Assembly (NCBI RefSeq): GCF_023242365.1
Contig: NZ_JALLIX010000007.1
Coordinates: forward strand, 121,139 to 185,138
DNA: 64,000 nt
Direction: 5' to 3'
DNA from: Pseudomonas sp. MWU13-2100
Lineage (GTDB): Bacteria > Pseudomonadota > Gammaproteobacteria > Pseudomonadales > Pseudomonadaceae
Part shown: positions 17,892 to 26,353 of the stretch, in pieces
Layout of the letters: every line of letters begins with the position of its first letter
How positions within the stretch are numbered: the stretch's first letter is position 1
Notes under the pieces: model-generated
Seen by the model: only the letters and a program-made list of their open reading frames with translations
Told to the model about the DNA's origin: nothing
The model's database searches: none
Position numbers and translations under genes: made by a program

Positions 17892-19025
17892 TCATATCCA
17901 ATTTAGGTAAAGCTTCACCAGCGCCGTGGCAAGATCGGGCCGCGAACCTTGTTCCAGACACCAGCGCTCGGCGTGTTCGGCCAGCTCCCGCTCGTTTTCC
18001 AGCAAGGTTTTCCAGGCCGACGCCATGTCGCCCGCCGTATTCCAGGCCCGCCACCAGCCCTCGAACGCCGCCTTGGCCGGTGCTGACAGCCCTTGGGTAT
18101 ACAACCCGAGAAAGGCCTCCAGCTTGTCCAGGTGAACGTCATCCTCCTGGCGATAGATGTGCCAGAGCAGCGGCCGCCCTGCCCATTGCGCCCGCACGAA
18201 CGAGTCTTCACCGCGCACCGCGTTGAAATCGCAGCTCCACAGCAGGCGGTCGTAATCCTCCTGGGGGACGAACGGCAACACCTGCACCGCCAACTGACCA
18301 CGGACCTCACGGGCGCCCGCCACCAGGCCCTCGACGCCCAGCCAACGCTGGACATCGGCCAGGATACGCCCCACCGGCACCAGCAGGTGCGTCGGCCGGA
18401 TATCGGTCGCCAGGGCATCGAGCCAACCGGCCAGCCCCTCGTTCTCGTAGGCGAACAACGAAATCAGCCGTGCACCGTCTGTCGGTTCGACGCCGAGTCC
18501 ACGCAGGAAATCAAAACGCGCCCGCGGATCCTGCACAAAAGCCCGACGCTGCTCCAGCAGCCCGGCCTCCCGCAGCAGGCCACCCGTACCGACCTGGAAG
18601 CCGGGGAAAAAGAAGAACTTCTGCACCTGCTTGAACTTGACCGACGGCAACCCGTGGCAGCCGACGATCCAGTCTTCGGCGCTCAGATAGTCGAGATTGA
18701 GCCATAACGGCGCCTTGTCCCGTTGCGCCATGGCCTCCATGTACTCGTGGGGCAACGCGCAGGCAAAGGCGCCGATCACCACATCGGCCGCTGGCACAAG
18801 CGACCAGGGCGCCGACCAACGGCAAACCTCGACCCCACGCTGCGACTGCCGCTCGAGCCCGACATCGATCGCCGGGCACAGATGCTCGAAAGCCCGCAGA
18901 TCATCGACCCACAGACGCACGGCACAGTCATGCTCGGCGGCCAACTGTCGGGCCAGACGCCAGGTCACCCCGATATCGCCGAAGTTATCCACAACCGTAC
19001 AGAAAATATCCCAGGTGGCCTTCAT
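17892..19025 (-). CDS. earP: EarP, EF-P arginine rhamnosyltransferase
   Basis: 377 residues (DUF2331). EarP transfers rhamnose from dTDP-rhamnose to EF-P R32 with inversion. The two functionally important aspartates reported for the Pseudomonas enzyme are present as D13 and D17 (VVDNFGDIG), and the nucleotide-sugar loop RGEDSFVRAQWAGRPLLWHIY is intact. It lies immediately upstream of efp with 48 bp between them, matching the substrate pairing. Confidence 0.97.
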   Translation of the reverse strand: MKATWDIFCTVVDNFGDIGVTWRLARQLAAEHDCAVRLWVDDLRAFEHLCPAIDVGLERQSQRGVEVCRWSAPWSLVPAADVVIGAFACALPHEYMEAMAQRDKAPLWLNLDYLSAEDWIVGCHGLPSVKFKQVQKFFFFPGFQVGTGGLLREAGLLEQRRAFVQDPRARFDFLRGLGVEPTDGARLISLFAYENEGLAGWLDALATDIRPTHLLVPVGRILADVQRWLGVEGLVAGAREVRGQLAVQVLPFVPQEDYDRLLWSCDFNAVRGEDSFVRAQWAGRPLLWHIYRQEDDVHLDKLEAFLGLYTQGLSAPAKAAFEGWWRAWNTAGDMASAWKTLLENERELAEHAERWCLEQGSRPDLATALVKLYLNWI

Positions 19026-19150
19026 TCCAGGCTCCGTTTGGCAAAAGCGCCGATTGTCCGCATAAATCTGCGCGTGCAGAAGAGCCGATGTTGATTAATC
19101 TTCATGCGACAATGCGCCTTTGCTCCGAATCGCCCTGCCAGGAGGTCACC

Positions 19151-19567
19151 ATGCCTTACCGCCGACAAGCGCGTCGCCCCATTTATGTCACCCTCAATCC
19201 ACTGCAATTGACCGCCAGCATCGCCCTGGGCCTCTGGCTCGGGGTCATGGCCCTGGCCTTGACGGCCTGGGTGGTGGCGCGGATCTTTGTTCCGCAGCCC
19301 CTGGCACCGCTGGCCGAAGCCGCCCGTCAACTGAGCAACCCGGCCCCCGCCGTCAACACGCCGGCACCACAAAGCGGTGGCGATTCGACGCAGATGTTCG
19401 AGCAGTACAAACAGAACCTCTCCAAGAACGAAGAACAGCAGCGCCTGGAACAGGCCCGCAGCAGCTACCGCAATCTGTCCAACCCCAAGTGCCAGTTCTG
19501 GCTGCAGCAGGACCAGACCGCCCCCACTGACAAGAGCCGCGCCAACGTGCTGCAGTTCTGCAATTGA
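19151..19567 (+). CDS. Single-pass membrane protein of unknown function
   Basis: 138 residues from MPYRRQARRPIYVTLNP. AGGAGG lies 5 nt before the ATG, while a longer open frame upstream lacks a site. One hydrophobic segment (about 21-45, LTASIALGLWLGVMALALTAWVV) is followed by a Pro/Ala-rich stretch and a charged helix (FEQYKQNLSKNEEQQRLEQARSS). The tail has two cysteines (NPKCQFW, QFCN). The likely topology is cytoplasmic N-terminus with periplasmic tail. It abuts the Gre-like gene (15 bp gap) and is probably co-transcribed. Confidence 0.8.
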   Translation: MPYRRQARRPIYVTLNPLQLTASIALGLWLGVMALALTAWVVARIFVPQPLAPLAEAARQLSNPAPAVNTPAPQSGGDSTQMFEQYKQNLSKNEEQQRLEQARSSYRNLSNPKCQFWLQQDQTAPTDKSRANVLQFCN

Positions 19568-19581
19568 GCGACATCACCGTG

Positions 19582-20064
19582 ATGGACAAGCACGCCGTGC
19601 ATCAACGGCTCCTCGAATTGCTGGAAATCGATCTCGACGTCCTGCAACGCGCGGCACAAACCGCCTACGAAACCGCGACCCACGAAGAAAACGTCGCCGA
19701 GAACAAATACGACACCTTGGGCCTGGAAGCCTCGTACCTGGCCACCGGACAAGCCCGGCGCATGGAGGAAATCCGCCAGGCTCTCAAGCGCTGCCGGGAA
19801 CTGCCCCTGCGCCCGTATAACGAGCAAAGCGGCATCCAGTTGGGCGCCCTGCTGGCTCTCGAGGCTGAGAACGGCAGCGAACAATGGCTGTTCCTGGCGC
19901 CCGATGCCGCCGGGCTCAAGGTCGAGGAAGGCGGCCAGTCGATCACCGTGATCAGCCCGCACTCGCCCCTGGGCGGTGCCCTGCTGGGCAAGCAGGACGG
20001 CGACGAAGTGGCGATCAAGGTCGGCGGCGTGGCCCAGCGCTACAGCATCATCCGAGTGGAGTGA
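19582..20064 (+). CDS. GreA/GreB-like C-terminal domain protein
   Basis: 160 residues from MDKHAVHQRLLELLEIDLDV (a TTG start at 19564 is also possible). The N-terminal 80 residues are helical and charged, as in the Gre coiled coil. The C-terminal part has the Gre fold signature SPHSPLGGALLGKQDGDEVAIKVGG. It differs from true GreA/GreB in length and in the coiled-coil tip, so it may be a Gre-like RNA polymerase secondary-channel binder (compare Rnk or Gfh) with another role. That role is inference. Confidence 0.8.
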   Translation: MDKHAVHQRLLELLEIDLDVLQRAAQTAYETATHEENVAENKYDTLGLEASYLATGQARRMEEIRQALKRCRELPLRPYNEQSGIQLGALLALEAENGSEQWLFLAPDAAGLKVEEGGQSITVISPHSPLGGALLGKQDGDEVAIKVGGVAQRYSIIRVE

Positions 20065-20070
20065 GTGCTT

Positions 20071-20325
20071 CTACTTGGTCGCCGCCATCAGGCGATTGAC
20101 CTCACTGCGGACCATGCTGGTGTATTCCGGCGGCGACAGGGTGTCGAGTTCCGCGCGCACCCACTCCGCCCACTTGCCCTTGCGCTTGGCGCGCTCGCCG
20201 AACAGACGCGCGGCCTCGCCCTTGGCCTTGCCCAGGTTGCTCTGCCAGAGGTCGAACAGCCGGGACTTCTCGTCCTCGAGAGCGGCACGCTCAGCCAGGG
20301 ACTTGTTAGCCAGATTGAAGCTCAT
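20071..20325 (-). CDS. Small conserved hypothetical protein
   Basis: 84 residues, basic, helical, no membrane segment (MSFNLANKSLAERAALEDEK..., GKWAEWVRAELDTLSPPEYTSMV). AGGA lies 7 nt before the ATG. It is convergent with the Gre-like gene (6 bp) and divergent from the DUF883 gene. I do not recognise a domain. A perfect inverted repeat lies just upstream (20338-20366). Confidence 0.75.
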   Translation of the reverse strand: MSFNLANKSLAERAALEDEKSRLFDLWQSNLGKAKGEAARLFGERAKRKGKWAEWVRAELDTLSPPEYTSMVRSEVNRLMAATK

Positions 20326-20337
20326 TGGAAAATCCTG

Positions 20338-20366
20338 CGGTGTAAATAGAGGTATATCTTACACCG
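20338..20366. promoter_or_regulatory. Inverted repeat, candidate operator
   Basis: CGGTGTAA and TTACACCG form 8-bp perfect arms around a 13-bp AT-rich spacer. They lie 13 bp upstream of the 84-residue gene's start and about 125 bp upstream of the DUF883 gene. No regulator gene is adjacent. Confidence 0.5.
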
Positions 20367-20491
20367 TCGATGGAAATATCCTGCCGAGGATTTTGGCCCG
20401 CCCCTGGGCCATGGCGGAAAATTTTGCAACTTTCAGCAGCCCAGCCGACTCAGATTGTTAATCCCCTCATTCACTTGAAAGGAAGATCACC

Positions 20492-20812
20492 ATGGCCCGT
20501 AAATCCGCCGTACAAGCCGCCGAAGACCAGATCAAGGACCAGGCCTTCAGCGAGCTGCAAGCACTGATCCAGGAGTCGGAGAGGCTATTGAAGGAAAGCG
20601 CCTCGCTGGTGGGCGAGGAAGGCGAGAGCCTGCGCACCCAGATCAGCCAGAAGCTCAAGCAGGCGCTGGACTCCGTGACCCACGTGCGGGAAAGCACCCA
20701 GCCGGTGGTCGAAGCGACCGAAATCTATATCGGGGGGCATCCCTGGCAGACCGTGGCGATTTCCGCCGGCTTCGGCCTGGTGGTCGGCCTGCTGCTGGGC
20801 CGTCGCCACTGA
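20492..20812 (+). CDS. DUF883 (ElaB/YqjD/YgaM) membrane-anchored protein
   Basis: 106 residues. A long amphipathic helix is followed by the family's C-terminal anchor YIGGHPWQTVAISAGFGLVVGLLLGRR. E. coli relatives are stress/stationary-phase inner-membrane proteins that bind ribosomes. Good AGGAAG ribosome-binding site 8 nt upstream of the ATG. Confidence 0.93.
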   Translation: MARKSAVQAAEDQIKDQAFSELQALIQESERLLKESASLVGEEGESLRTQISQKLKQALDSVTHVRESTQPVVEATEIYIGGHPWQTVAISAGFGLVVGLLLGRRH

Positions 20813-20830
20813 TCGTCGCCGTTTGAACGG

Positions 20831-20853
20831 TCCCTTGCCGCCGCGACAAGGGA
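20831..20853 (+). terminator. Hairpin after the DUF883 gene
   Basis: TCCCTTG...CAAGGGA with a 9-base loop, 18 bp after the stop. There is no T-run, so termination strength is doubtful. A hairpin at the matching position also lies upstream of the second toxin gene (about 26208-26230), so it may instead belong to the shared toxin leader. Confidence 0.4.
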
Positions 20854-20855
20854 CA

Positions 20856-20976
20856 CTTCCCCCGCAGCTCTATCTACCACCCCAGTCCCCCGCCACTCGA
20901 TAGCGTTTTTGCCATTCCCCGCAAAGCCTGGCCTGCCAGCGCCCAGCGGTTCGTCAGTACGCACGAAGGCAAAACC
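20856..20976 (+). promoter_or_regulatory. Leader region of the first toxin gene, duplicated upstream of the second
   Basis: A block starting CTTCCCCC, with CTATCTA ending at 20876, then TAGCGTTT, then ACGAAGGC just before the ATG (20977). It recurs in the same order and spacing before the gene at 26354 (CTATCTA ends at 26250; the CTATCTA-to-ATG distance is about 100 versus 103 bp). The GAAGG is the probable ribosome-binding site. The promoter is probably within this shared block, but I cannot assign its -35/-10. Confidence 0.55.
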
Positions 20977-23900
20977 ATGACCCTCGATTCATTTCCCTAC
21001 GAGTTTTCCGAAGTCCTGGAACAGCGCGACGCCCCCAATGCACGGGAAAAAGCGCTGAAAATCACCCAGGCTGATCGCATCTGGTTGAGAAACGTCCTGC
21101 TTCCCAACCAAGTCGCCCGCCAGGCGCTCAAAGACCCGATGCTTGTCGAAAAAATCATCCTCAGCCCATACGGCGCAGCGCTCGTGGATCTGGCGGGGAC
21201 CTTCCTGATGAGTCCGCGCACGCAGGACTGCTCGTATCTCTACAGTCCGAGCTGGGGCCTGGAACATTTCGAAACAAGAACCGGAGCCATCGACGCCGTG
21301 CTCGAGCGCCTGACAAGCGAGGCACAGCGCGACGAGTTGCTGCGTTTCGTCGCGCTCGATATCAAGATCAACCTCAAGTTCGACGCTGACCTCAAGCTCA
21401 AGACAGAACCTATCGAAGGCGCGGTGTTCCTCGACCGACGCCGCTCGATCGATTCCCATGAAAAACACAACCTGCAGGCCTTGAACGAGGAATTGCTCAA
21501 GTTGCCCAGCCTGGCCGCGCTGCTCGACAAAATGCTCAACGATGAGCTGGGTCGCCGCTTTGCCAACGTCAACCTGGCGACCGTCAAAATGCTCAGCCAT
21601 GCCAGCGCCAGCCGAAGCGACAACGATGACGATGACGCCAGCGAACCGCAACGCCCGCCCGCCGCGCCTCACTCGTTGAGCGAGGCGCTGCTGTCACACT
21701 ATCGCACCGGAGCTTGGCCCGCCGATCAGCGCCGCGTCTTCGTCGCCCCTGGCTACAACGCGGTGCCGGCTGATATCGAATATTGGGAAAATGCCATCAC
21801 GACAATCTCCGGCAGCCTGAAGGCGCGCTTGCAAAGCGAGCTGGAAAGCTACTGGAACGCCAAGATGGGCAACGGCTACTCACGCCGGTGTTTTTTTGCC
21901 GAGGTCATGGGCAGTTGCTGGCGCACCGAACTGTTCAAGCAATTGCAATGGGACAGCATCGGTCCCAGGACCCACTACTGGCTGGCCGGCCTTTATCCCT
22001 ACAGGTCAACACGACTGCCGCAGACCCACATCAAGAGCCTGGGCTACACAACCACCAAGCCCTCCCAGGCCGCACTCGCCAATGCGTTCCTGGTCAGCGA
22101 CCCATCCGTCACCGGCTCACTGTTTGTCTACAGCTACGGCCGACTGGTCGAACTCAATGGCCAGGACGCCCTGAACCACCATCTGCTGCTGGAGTTGCAC
22201 GCTGTCGAACGCCGTGACGAACTGGCAGAAACACTGTCGCTGAGCGAACTCACCGATCTGCGACAGTTCCCCGCACAGACCACACAACTGGCCCCCCTCC
22301 CCCTGCCAGTCTTCGCAAACCGGCTGGAGGCGATCATCGCCAAGCAACTGGAAAACATCGATTACGTACTGACCCGTCACAGCCGGAGCAAAGGGCAACT
22401 GAATCTCGCGGCGGCCCTGGAGGTTGCCCTGGACGTACGCCAGATGATCAACAGCAAACTGCAGTCGATCAATCCCCGCGGGGACTGGAGTATCCGTCTC
22501 GACCTGTCGACAGACGATCAGCCTCGGCCATTGCCCCTCCCCGAGTCGCTGACCAGCGCACGGACCCGCGCCAAAGAGCAGTGGCGCGCGCTCGAGATAC
22601 TGAAAACCCGGCTCAACACCGAACTGGCCAGACGTCCCGGTCTCATGGCATTCGCACAAAGCGCGCTGCAGCAGGAGTTGGTCAAGATGAAGCGGGCCGA
22701 ACTGGACCCCTCGACGGTTTACATCAACCAGTTCGAAAGCGACTGGACCGAGCAGCAGGCCCCCCAGCCCATCACCTCGATCACCCTGCTCGAATATTTT
22801 CTGGAACGCTCGGTCGGCTTGGCCCCGCCACTGGCAGAGGCCCCGAACAGCGGACTGTTCGGTCACGGCAAGGACGGCAGTTGGTCAAGGATCGCCAACC
22901 TGGACAGCGCGATCGCCAATCAACTCGTCGCGGCCGCGCAGTTGGGCTTGCAGCCAGGCTTTCTGCACGAGCAGCGCTCGATCTATACGCAAATCAGCGC
23001 ACTGATCAGCGAAGCCCTGGAAAAGGGGCTGCGTTACGAAGCACAGCAACGGGTGCTCGCCGGCACCCTGGAGGACAGCGCCCGGGAGCTGCTCGAAAGT
23101 CTCCTCGACAGCCCGGACAGCCCAGGGCGCAAAGGCTTGCGGGGCTTCATTGCGGATGCCTTCGGCCTTACGCTGATAATCGATGAGCAATCGCTGCCGC
23201 ACACGTTGTTCAATTGCTTTCTGATCACCGAGCGGGGTGGGCTGGATCCGCTCAATTCGGGAAGCGCACTGGTGTGGACACCGGCCACCGGACTCGAAAC
23301 ATTCGAGTCACTGCACTGCGCCGAGAGCGAACTCAATCGACGCCTGCACACCCCGGAGCAATGCTCTTTGCTGTTGGAAAACCTGGCCGCGGACCGCCCC
23401 CTCGCACTGCGCTCGACGAGCCGCCCGTACCACGGCATGAGGATCGGCTTCGAGCGCATCAGGAACAACTTCCTCAGCGACCGCGTCCATTCCGTGGTCG
23501 ACAAGGCACTGGGCGATATCGCCCTGGCCAGCACGACACAGTTGCCGGCCGCCAGCCTGCAACATCAGCTTGAGTCCTGCCTGCTCCAGCACGCCTCGGT
23601 GGCGCCCCTGGAAAAGGCCCTGGAAGCCGCACAGAACACCTGTTTCAATGCGGCACTGCCGGCCTGGCTGGCAAGTGCCGACGCCGAGGCACAACTGGCC
23701 CTGGCCACCCTGCTGGACCAGTACCGGCAGCATATCGACGAGCCCCTGGACTACCATCACGGCATCCCCACCATTGGGCACTTTGCCTGGACAAAAATCC
23801 GCGGTCTGCTGACCCGCGACTTTCCCTCGCTGCGTTTGAGTCGGGATACCGTGCAGCTATCGGTACTGACCCCGGATGCCAAGAGCGCCGGACTGCTGGC

Positions 23901-26178
23901 GCTGAGCGACTACGCGCTGCTGCATCGCGACGAAAGCGACAGCGCCGCGATCACCCTCTCGGGGACCCGCGTCCTCCCGGAGGACTTGACGGTCACGCAC
24001 TTGAACAGCCTGATCAAGGAGGCGGACATCGGCACGCATTATGCGGCGCTGCTGGACTCGCATCTGTCTCACGGTGAGCGCCGGGTCCCCGAGCGTCAAG
24101 CGCTGTTCAGTCCCCACCTGATCTGGCAAAGCCTCGAACATGCGCTATGCCAGTACCTGCGCAAATCACTGTCGGCCCAGGCCCACGGCTTTATCAAACA
24201 TGTGCTGGGCATGCCCGACGGTGTGGCCCGTACCTTGTTCGCGGACAGCAAGATTGTCGTGCGTCCACTGGAACTGCTGCGCCGGGCCCAAAAGGTCGCG
24301 GACACGGCCCTGGGCCTGTACCTGATCGGACGACCCGATACCCAGGGGCCGCTCGTGCTCTACAGCCCGTACGACGAGCACGCCGCCTTCCGGGAGTACA
24401 CCAGCGAATCGACCTTCATGAACGAACTCGGCCGTCCCGGGCCCCTGCGGCAGTTGGTACTCGACAGGCTTTCCAATACCGTGCGCCAGCACTACACCGA
24501 ACAGTTATTCAGTCTCCAGGCCGTCAGCGTCACCTGGAACATTATCGAGGGTAACTTCCTGCACCGGCTGTACAACGACATGACTGCCCTGCTGAAAACA
24601 CAGCTGGGGTTGCAGAACGTCAAGGGACAGCACTCGGCATGGAGCACTGTGGTTGCCGTGCTCGGCAACCCACTCCAGCAGGGCGCCCGATTCATGCTCG
24701 GCCGCTTGCGCATACCCTGGCTGATCTGGCAAACCCTGCCGCAGTTCAAGGACGCCGCGGACAATGCCTGGCAGGGTCACTGGCGCGTGGCAATGGAGGA
24801 ATTCATCGGTGCCCTGACGCAAGTGGCGCTGTCACGAAAGGCTCCGCTCTCAAGCCCCCTCGACAGCCTCCTACAGCCAACCGAGACACCTGGCAAGAAG
24901 CCAACCGAGCCGCCTGGAGCTCCGCCAACCCCGCTCGCGGCGCCCTTCCCACCGCAGCCCGAGTGGGGAGACATGGCTCTGACCCAGGAACAGCAAAGCC
25001 GTTTGCTGAGCTATGAAGTCCACGACATCGCCTTGAAGGATCTGGAGCATGATCGGTCTTTGCAGATCTACACCGACTCGGCCAGCCAGCAGCAGTACGC
25101 CTGCGTGCGCGGACGAGTGTTCCGGGTCCAGGCCGAGGACGGACGCTGGCGGATCGTCGGCGATCAGGAAAACGGACCGTGGCTCAGGAAGGATGCGCAA
25201 AACCTGTGGGACATGGACCTCAAAGGCCGCTTGCTCGGTGGCGGGCCTATCAATCGGCTGGTCAATCGCATCAGCGCCCGACAGACCGTGCGCACCGAAG
25301 TGAAGGTACAGGCCGTGGGCATGCAGGCAATCAGGCGGCTCTATCCGGACAAGGCCCGGCAGCTAAGGCAGGCCCACGCCCTGGCCGTCACCTATCTGAA
25401 AAACGCCCGGCAACACTTGAAGTCGCTTGCGGCCAATACCCGCTTGGACAAACAGCGACATTTTTACCTCAAGGAATTCCTGGGGCTGAGGAGCATCAGC
25501 CAAAGCCTGAACCAGAGAATCGCCGGCATGCTGGATAAATTGCTCATGGAGCTGCTGTCGCCCGCCCGCTCGCCTGACCTCTCCAAGCTCTATGTCGTCG
25601 GGGCCGCCAGGCAACCGGAGCGATTGTGCGCGGCTTTCGTGGTGCTCTGCGACCGGGCCCAGAAAATCTATCTGAATGAACTGTTTTTCGAGCCCCGCCT
25701 GCAAGACTATGAACCCATCAGGCCGAGAACCTTCAACACCGTGCTGCATAACATGGCCTGTATTCTGATCCATGAGTTCAGCCACGTCGTCTTCGATACC
25801 GTCGATATCGCCTACCTGGACGCCTTCCGGCCCTTCTATGATCTGATTGACAACTCCACCACACCAGGGCGTGAACGCCAAATGGGCTTGAAAGAGCTTC
25901 AGGAAACGGCACTGTCACAGCACACGCCCGCCACGGAGTTGTTCAAGGTTCTGGACGAGGTCAGCGATACCTGGGAAGACATCCACGGCGAACCGTACCG
26001 ACGGGTACTGAAACTGACCCGGACCGCCAACCTGGACGATGCACGCTGGGAGTTTCTCTACGACGGCGCGCGCAGAGTCGATGTCATCCTGGCCAATGCG
26101 GACTCCCTCGCCCTGCTCATCAGCTACCTGGGACGGCCCCTGGAGTTCTACCCGATTTTCAGTGGTCCGCCGGCCTGA
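20977..26178 (+). CDS. Giant toxin-like protein (DUF6543-type) with C-terminal aspzincin-like peptidase domain
   Basis: 1733 residues, no signal peptide and no obvious membrane segment. The long N-terminal platform resembles Pseudomonas proteins labelled DUF6543 or dermonecrotic-toxin-domain. Four diverged copies of one module start near residues 69, 368, 745 and 1109 (pattern FLxS...YLYSP..GLExFE...LxxL). A Pro-rich linker (about 1299-1328) precedes a small beta-rich segment (QYACVRGRVFRVQ, GPWLRKDAQNLWDMDLKG) and the C-terminal domain. That domain has H1599-E-F-S-H1603, then D1607-T-V-D1610-xx-Y1613, then N1707-A-D-S1710. HExxH plus a close TxDxxY aspartate and a later NADS fits the aspzincin (M35) metallopeptidases. 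The enzyme activity is inference. It is the first of two tandem paralogues. No immunity-like gene or PAAR/RHS marker is adjacent. Confidence 0.85.
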   Translation: MTLDSFPYEFSEVLEQRDAPNAREKALKITQADRIWLRNVLLPNQVARQALKDPMLVEKIILSPYGAALVDLAGTFLMSPRTQDCSYLYSPSWGLEHFETRTGAIDAVLERLTSEAQRDELLRFVALDIKINLKFDADLKLKTEPIEGAVFLDRRRSIDSHEKHNLQALNEELLKLPSLAALLDKMLNDELGRRFANVNLATVKMLSHASASRSDNDDDDASEPQRPPAAPHSLSEALLSHYRTGAWPADQRRVFVAPGYNAVPADIEYWENAITTISGSLKARLQSELESYWNAKMGNGYSRRCFFAEVMGSCWRTELFKQLQWDSIGPRTHYWLAGLYPYRSTRLPQTHIKSLGYTTTKPSQAALANAFLVSDPSVTGSLFVYSYGRLVELNGQDALNHHLLLELHAVERRDELAETLSLSELTDLRQFPAQTTQLAPLPLPVFANRLEAIIAKQLENIDYVLTRHSRSKGQLNLAAALEVALDVRQMINSKLQSINPRGDWSIRLDLSTDDQPRPLPLPESLTSARTRAKEQWRALEILKTRLNTELARRPGLMAFAQSALQQELVKMKRAELDPSTVYINQFESDWTEQQAPQPITSITLLEYFLERSVGLAPPLAEAPNSGLFGHGKDGSWSRIANLDSAIANQLVAAAQLGLQPGFLHEQRSIYTQISALISEALEKGLRYEAQQRVLAGTLEDSARELLESLLDSPDSPGRKGLRGFIADAFGLTLIIDEQSLPHTLFNCFLITERGGLDPLNSGSALVWTPATGLETFESLHCAESELNRRLHTPEQCSLLLENLAADRPLALRSTSRPYHGMRIGFERIRNNFLSDRVHSVVDKALGDIALASTTQLPAASLQHQLESCLLQHASVAPLEKALEAAQNTCFNAALPAWLASADAEAQLALATLLDQYRQHIDEPLDYHHGIPTIGHFAWTKIRGLLTRDFPSLRLSRDTVQLSVLTPDAKSAGLLALSDYALLHRDESDSAAITLSGTRVLPEDLTVTHLNSLIKEADIGTHYAALLDSHLSHGERRVPERQALFSPHLIWQSLEHALCQYLRKSLSAQAHGFIKHVLGMPDGVARTLFADSKIVVRPLELLRRAQKVADTALGLYLIGRPDTQGPLVLYSPYDEHAAFREYTSESTFMNELGRPGPLRQLVLDRLSNTVRQHYTEQLFSLQAVSVTWNIIEGNFLHRLYNDMTALLKTQLGLQNVKGQHSAWSTVVAVLGNPLQQGARFMLGRLRIPWLIWQTLPQFKDAADNAWQGHWRVAMEEFIGALTQVALSRKAPLSSPLDSLLQPTETPGKKPTEPPGAPPTPLAAPFPPQPEWGDMALTQEQQSRLLSYEVHDIALKDLEHDRSLQIYTDSASQQQYACVRGRVFRVQAEDGRWRIVGDQENGPWLRKDAQNLWDMDLKGRLLGGGPINRLVNRISARQTVRTEVKVQAVGMQAIRRLYPDKARQLRQAHALAVTYLKNARQHLKSLAANTRLDKQRHFYLKEFLGLRSISQSLNQRIAGMLDKLLMELLSPARSPDLSKLYVVGAARQPERLCAAFVVLCDRAQKIYLNELFFEPRLQDYEPIRPRTFNTVLHNMACILIHEFSHVVFDTVDIAYLDAFRPFYDLIDNSTTPGRERQMGLKELQETALSQHTPATELFKVLDEVSDTWEDIHGEPYRRVLKLTRTANLDDARWEFLYDGARRVDVILANADSLALLISYLGRPLEFYPIFSGPPA

Positions 26179-26207
26179 GTCCAATCCCCAGGCGCGAACG
26201 GCTTGCC

Positions 26208-26353
26208 CCTGTCGCTCATGACGGGGGCCTCTTCCCCCCAGCACTATCTAATGCCGTCCAACGAATGGGTCCCTGTAGCGTTTCTGTCCTTCACCAGCGC
26301 GACCTCGCCCCGGCGAAACGCGCCTGTCGTCAACCTGAACGAAGGCACAGAAC
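26208..26353 (+). promoter_or_regulatory. Duplicated leader of the second toxin gene
   Basis: A hairpin CCCCTGTC...GACGGGG (about 26208-26227) is followed by CTTCCCCC, CTATCTA (to 26250), TAGCGTTT and ACGAAGGC before the ATG at 26354. The order parallels 20831-20976. The 175-bp gap after the first toxin gene suggests an independent promoter. Confidence 0.55.
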
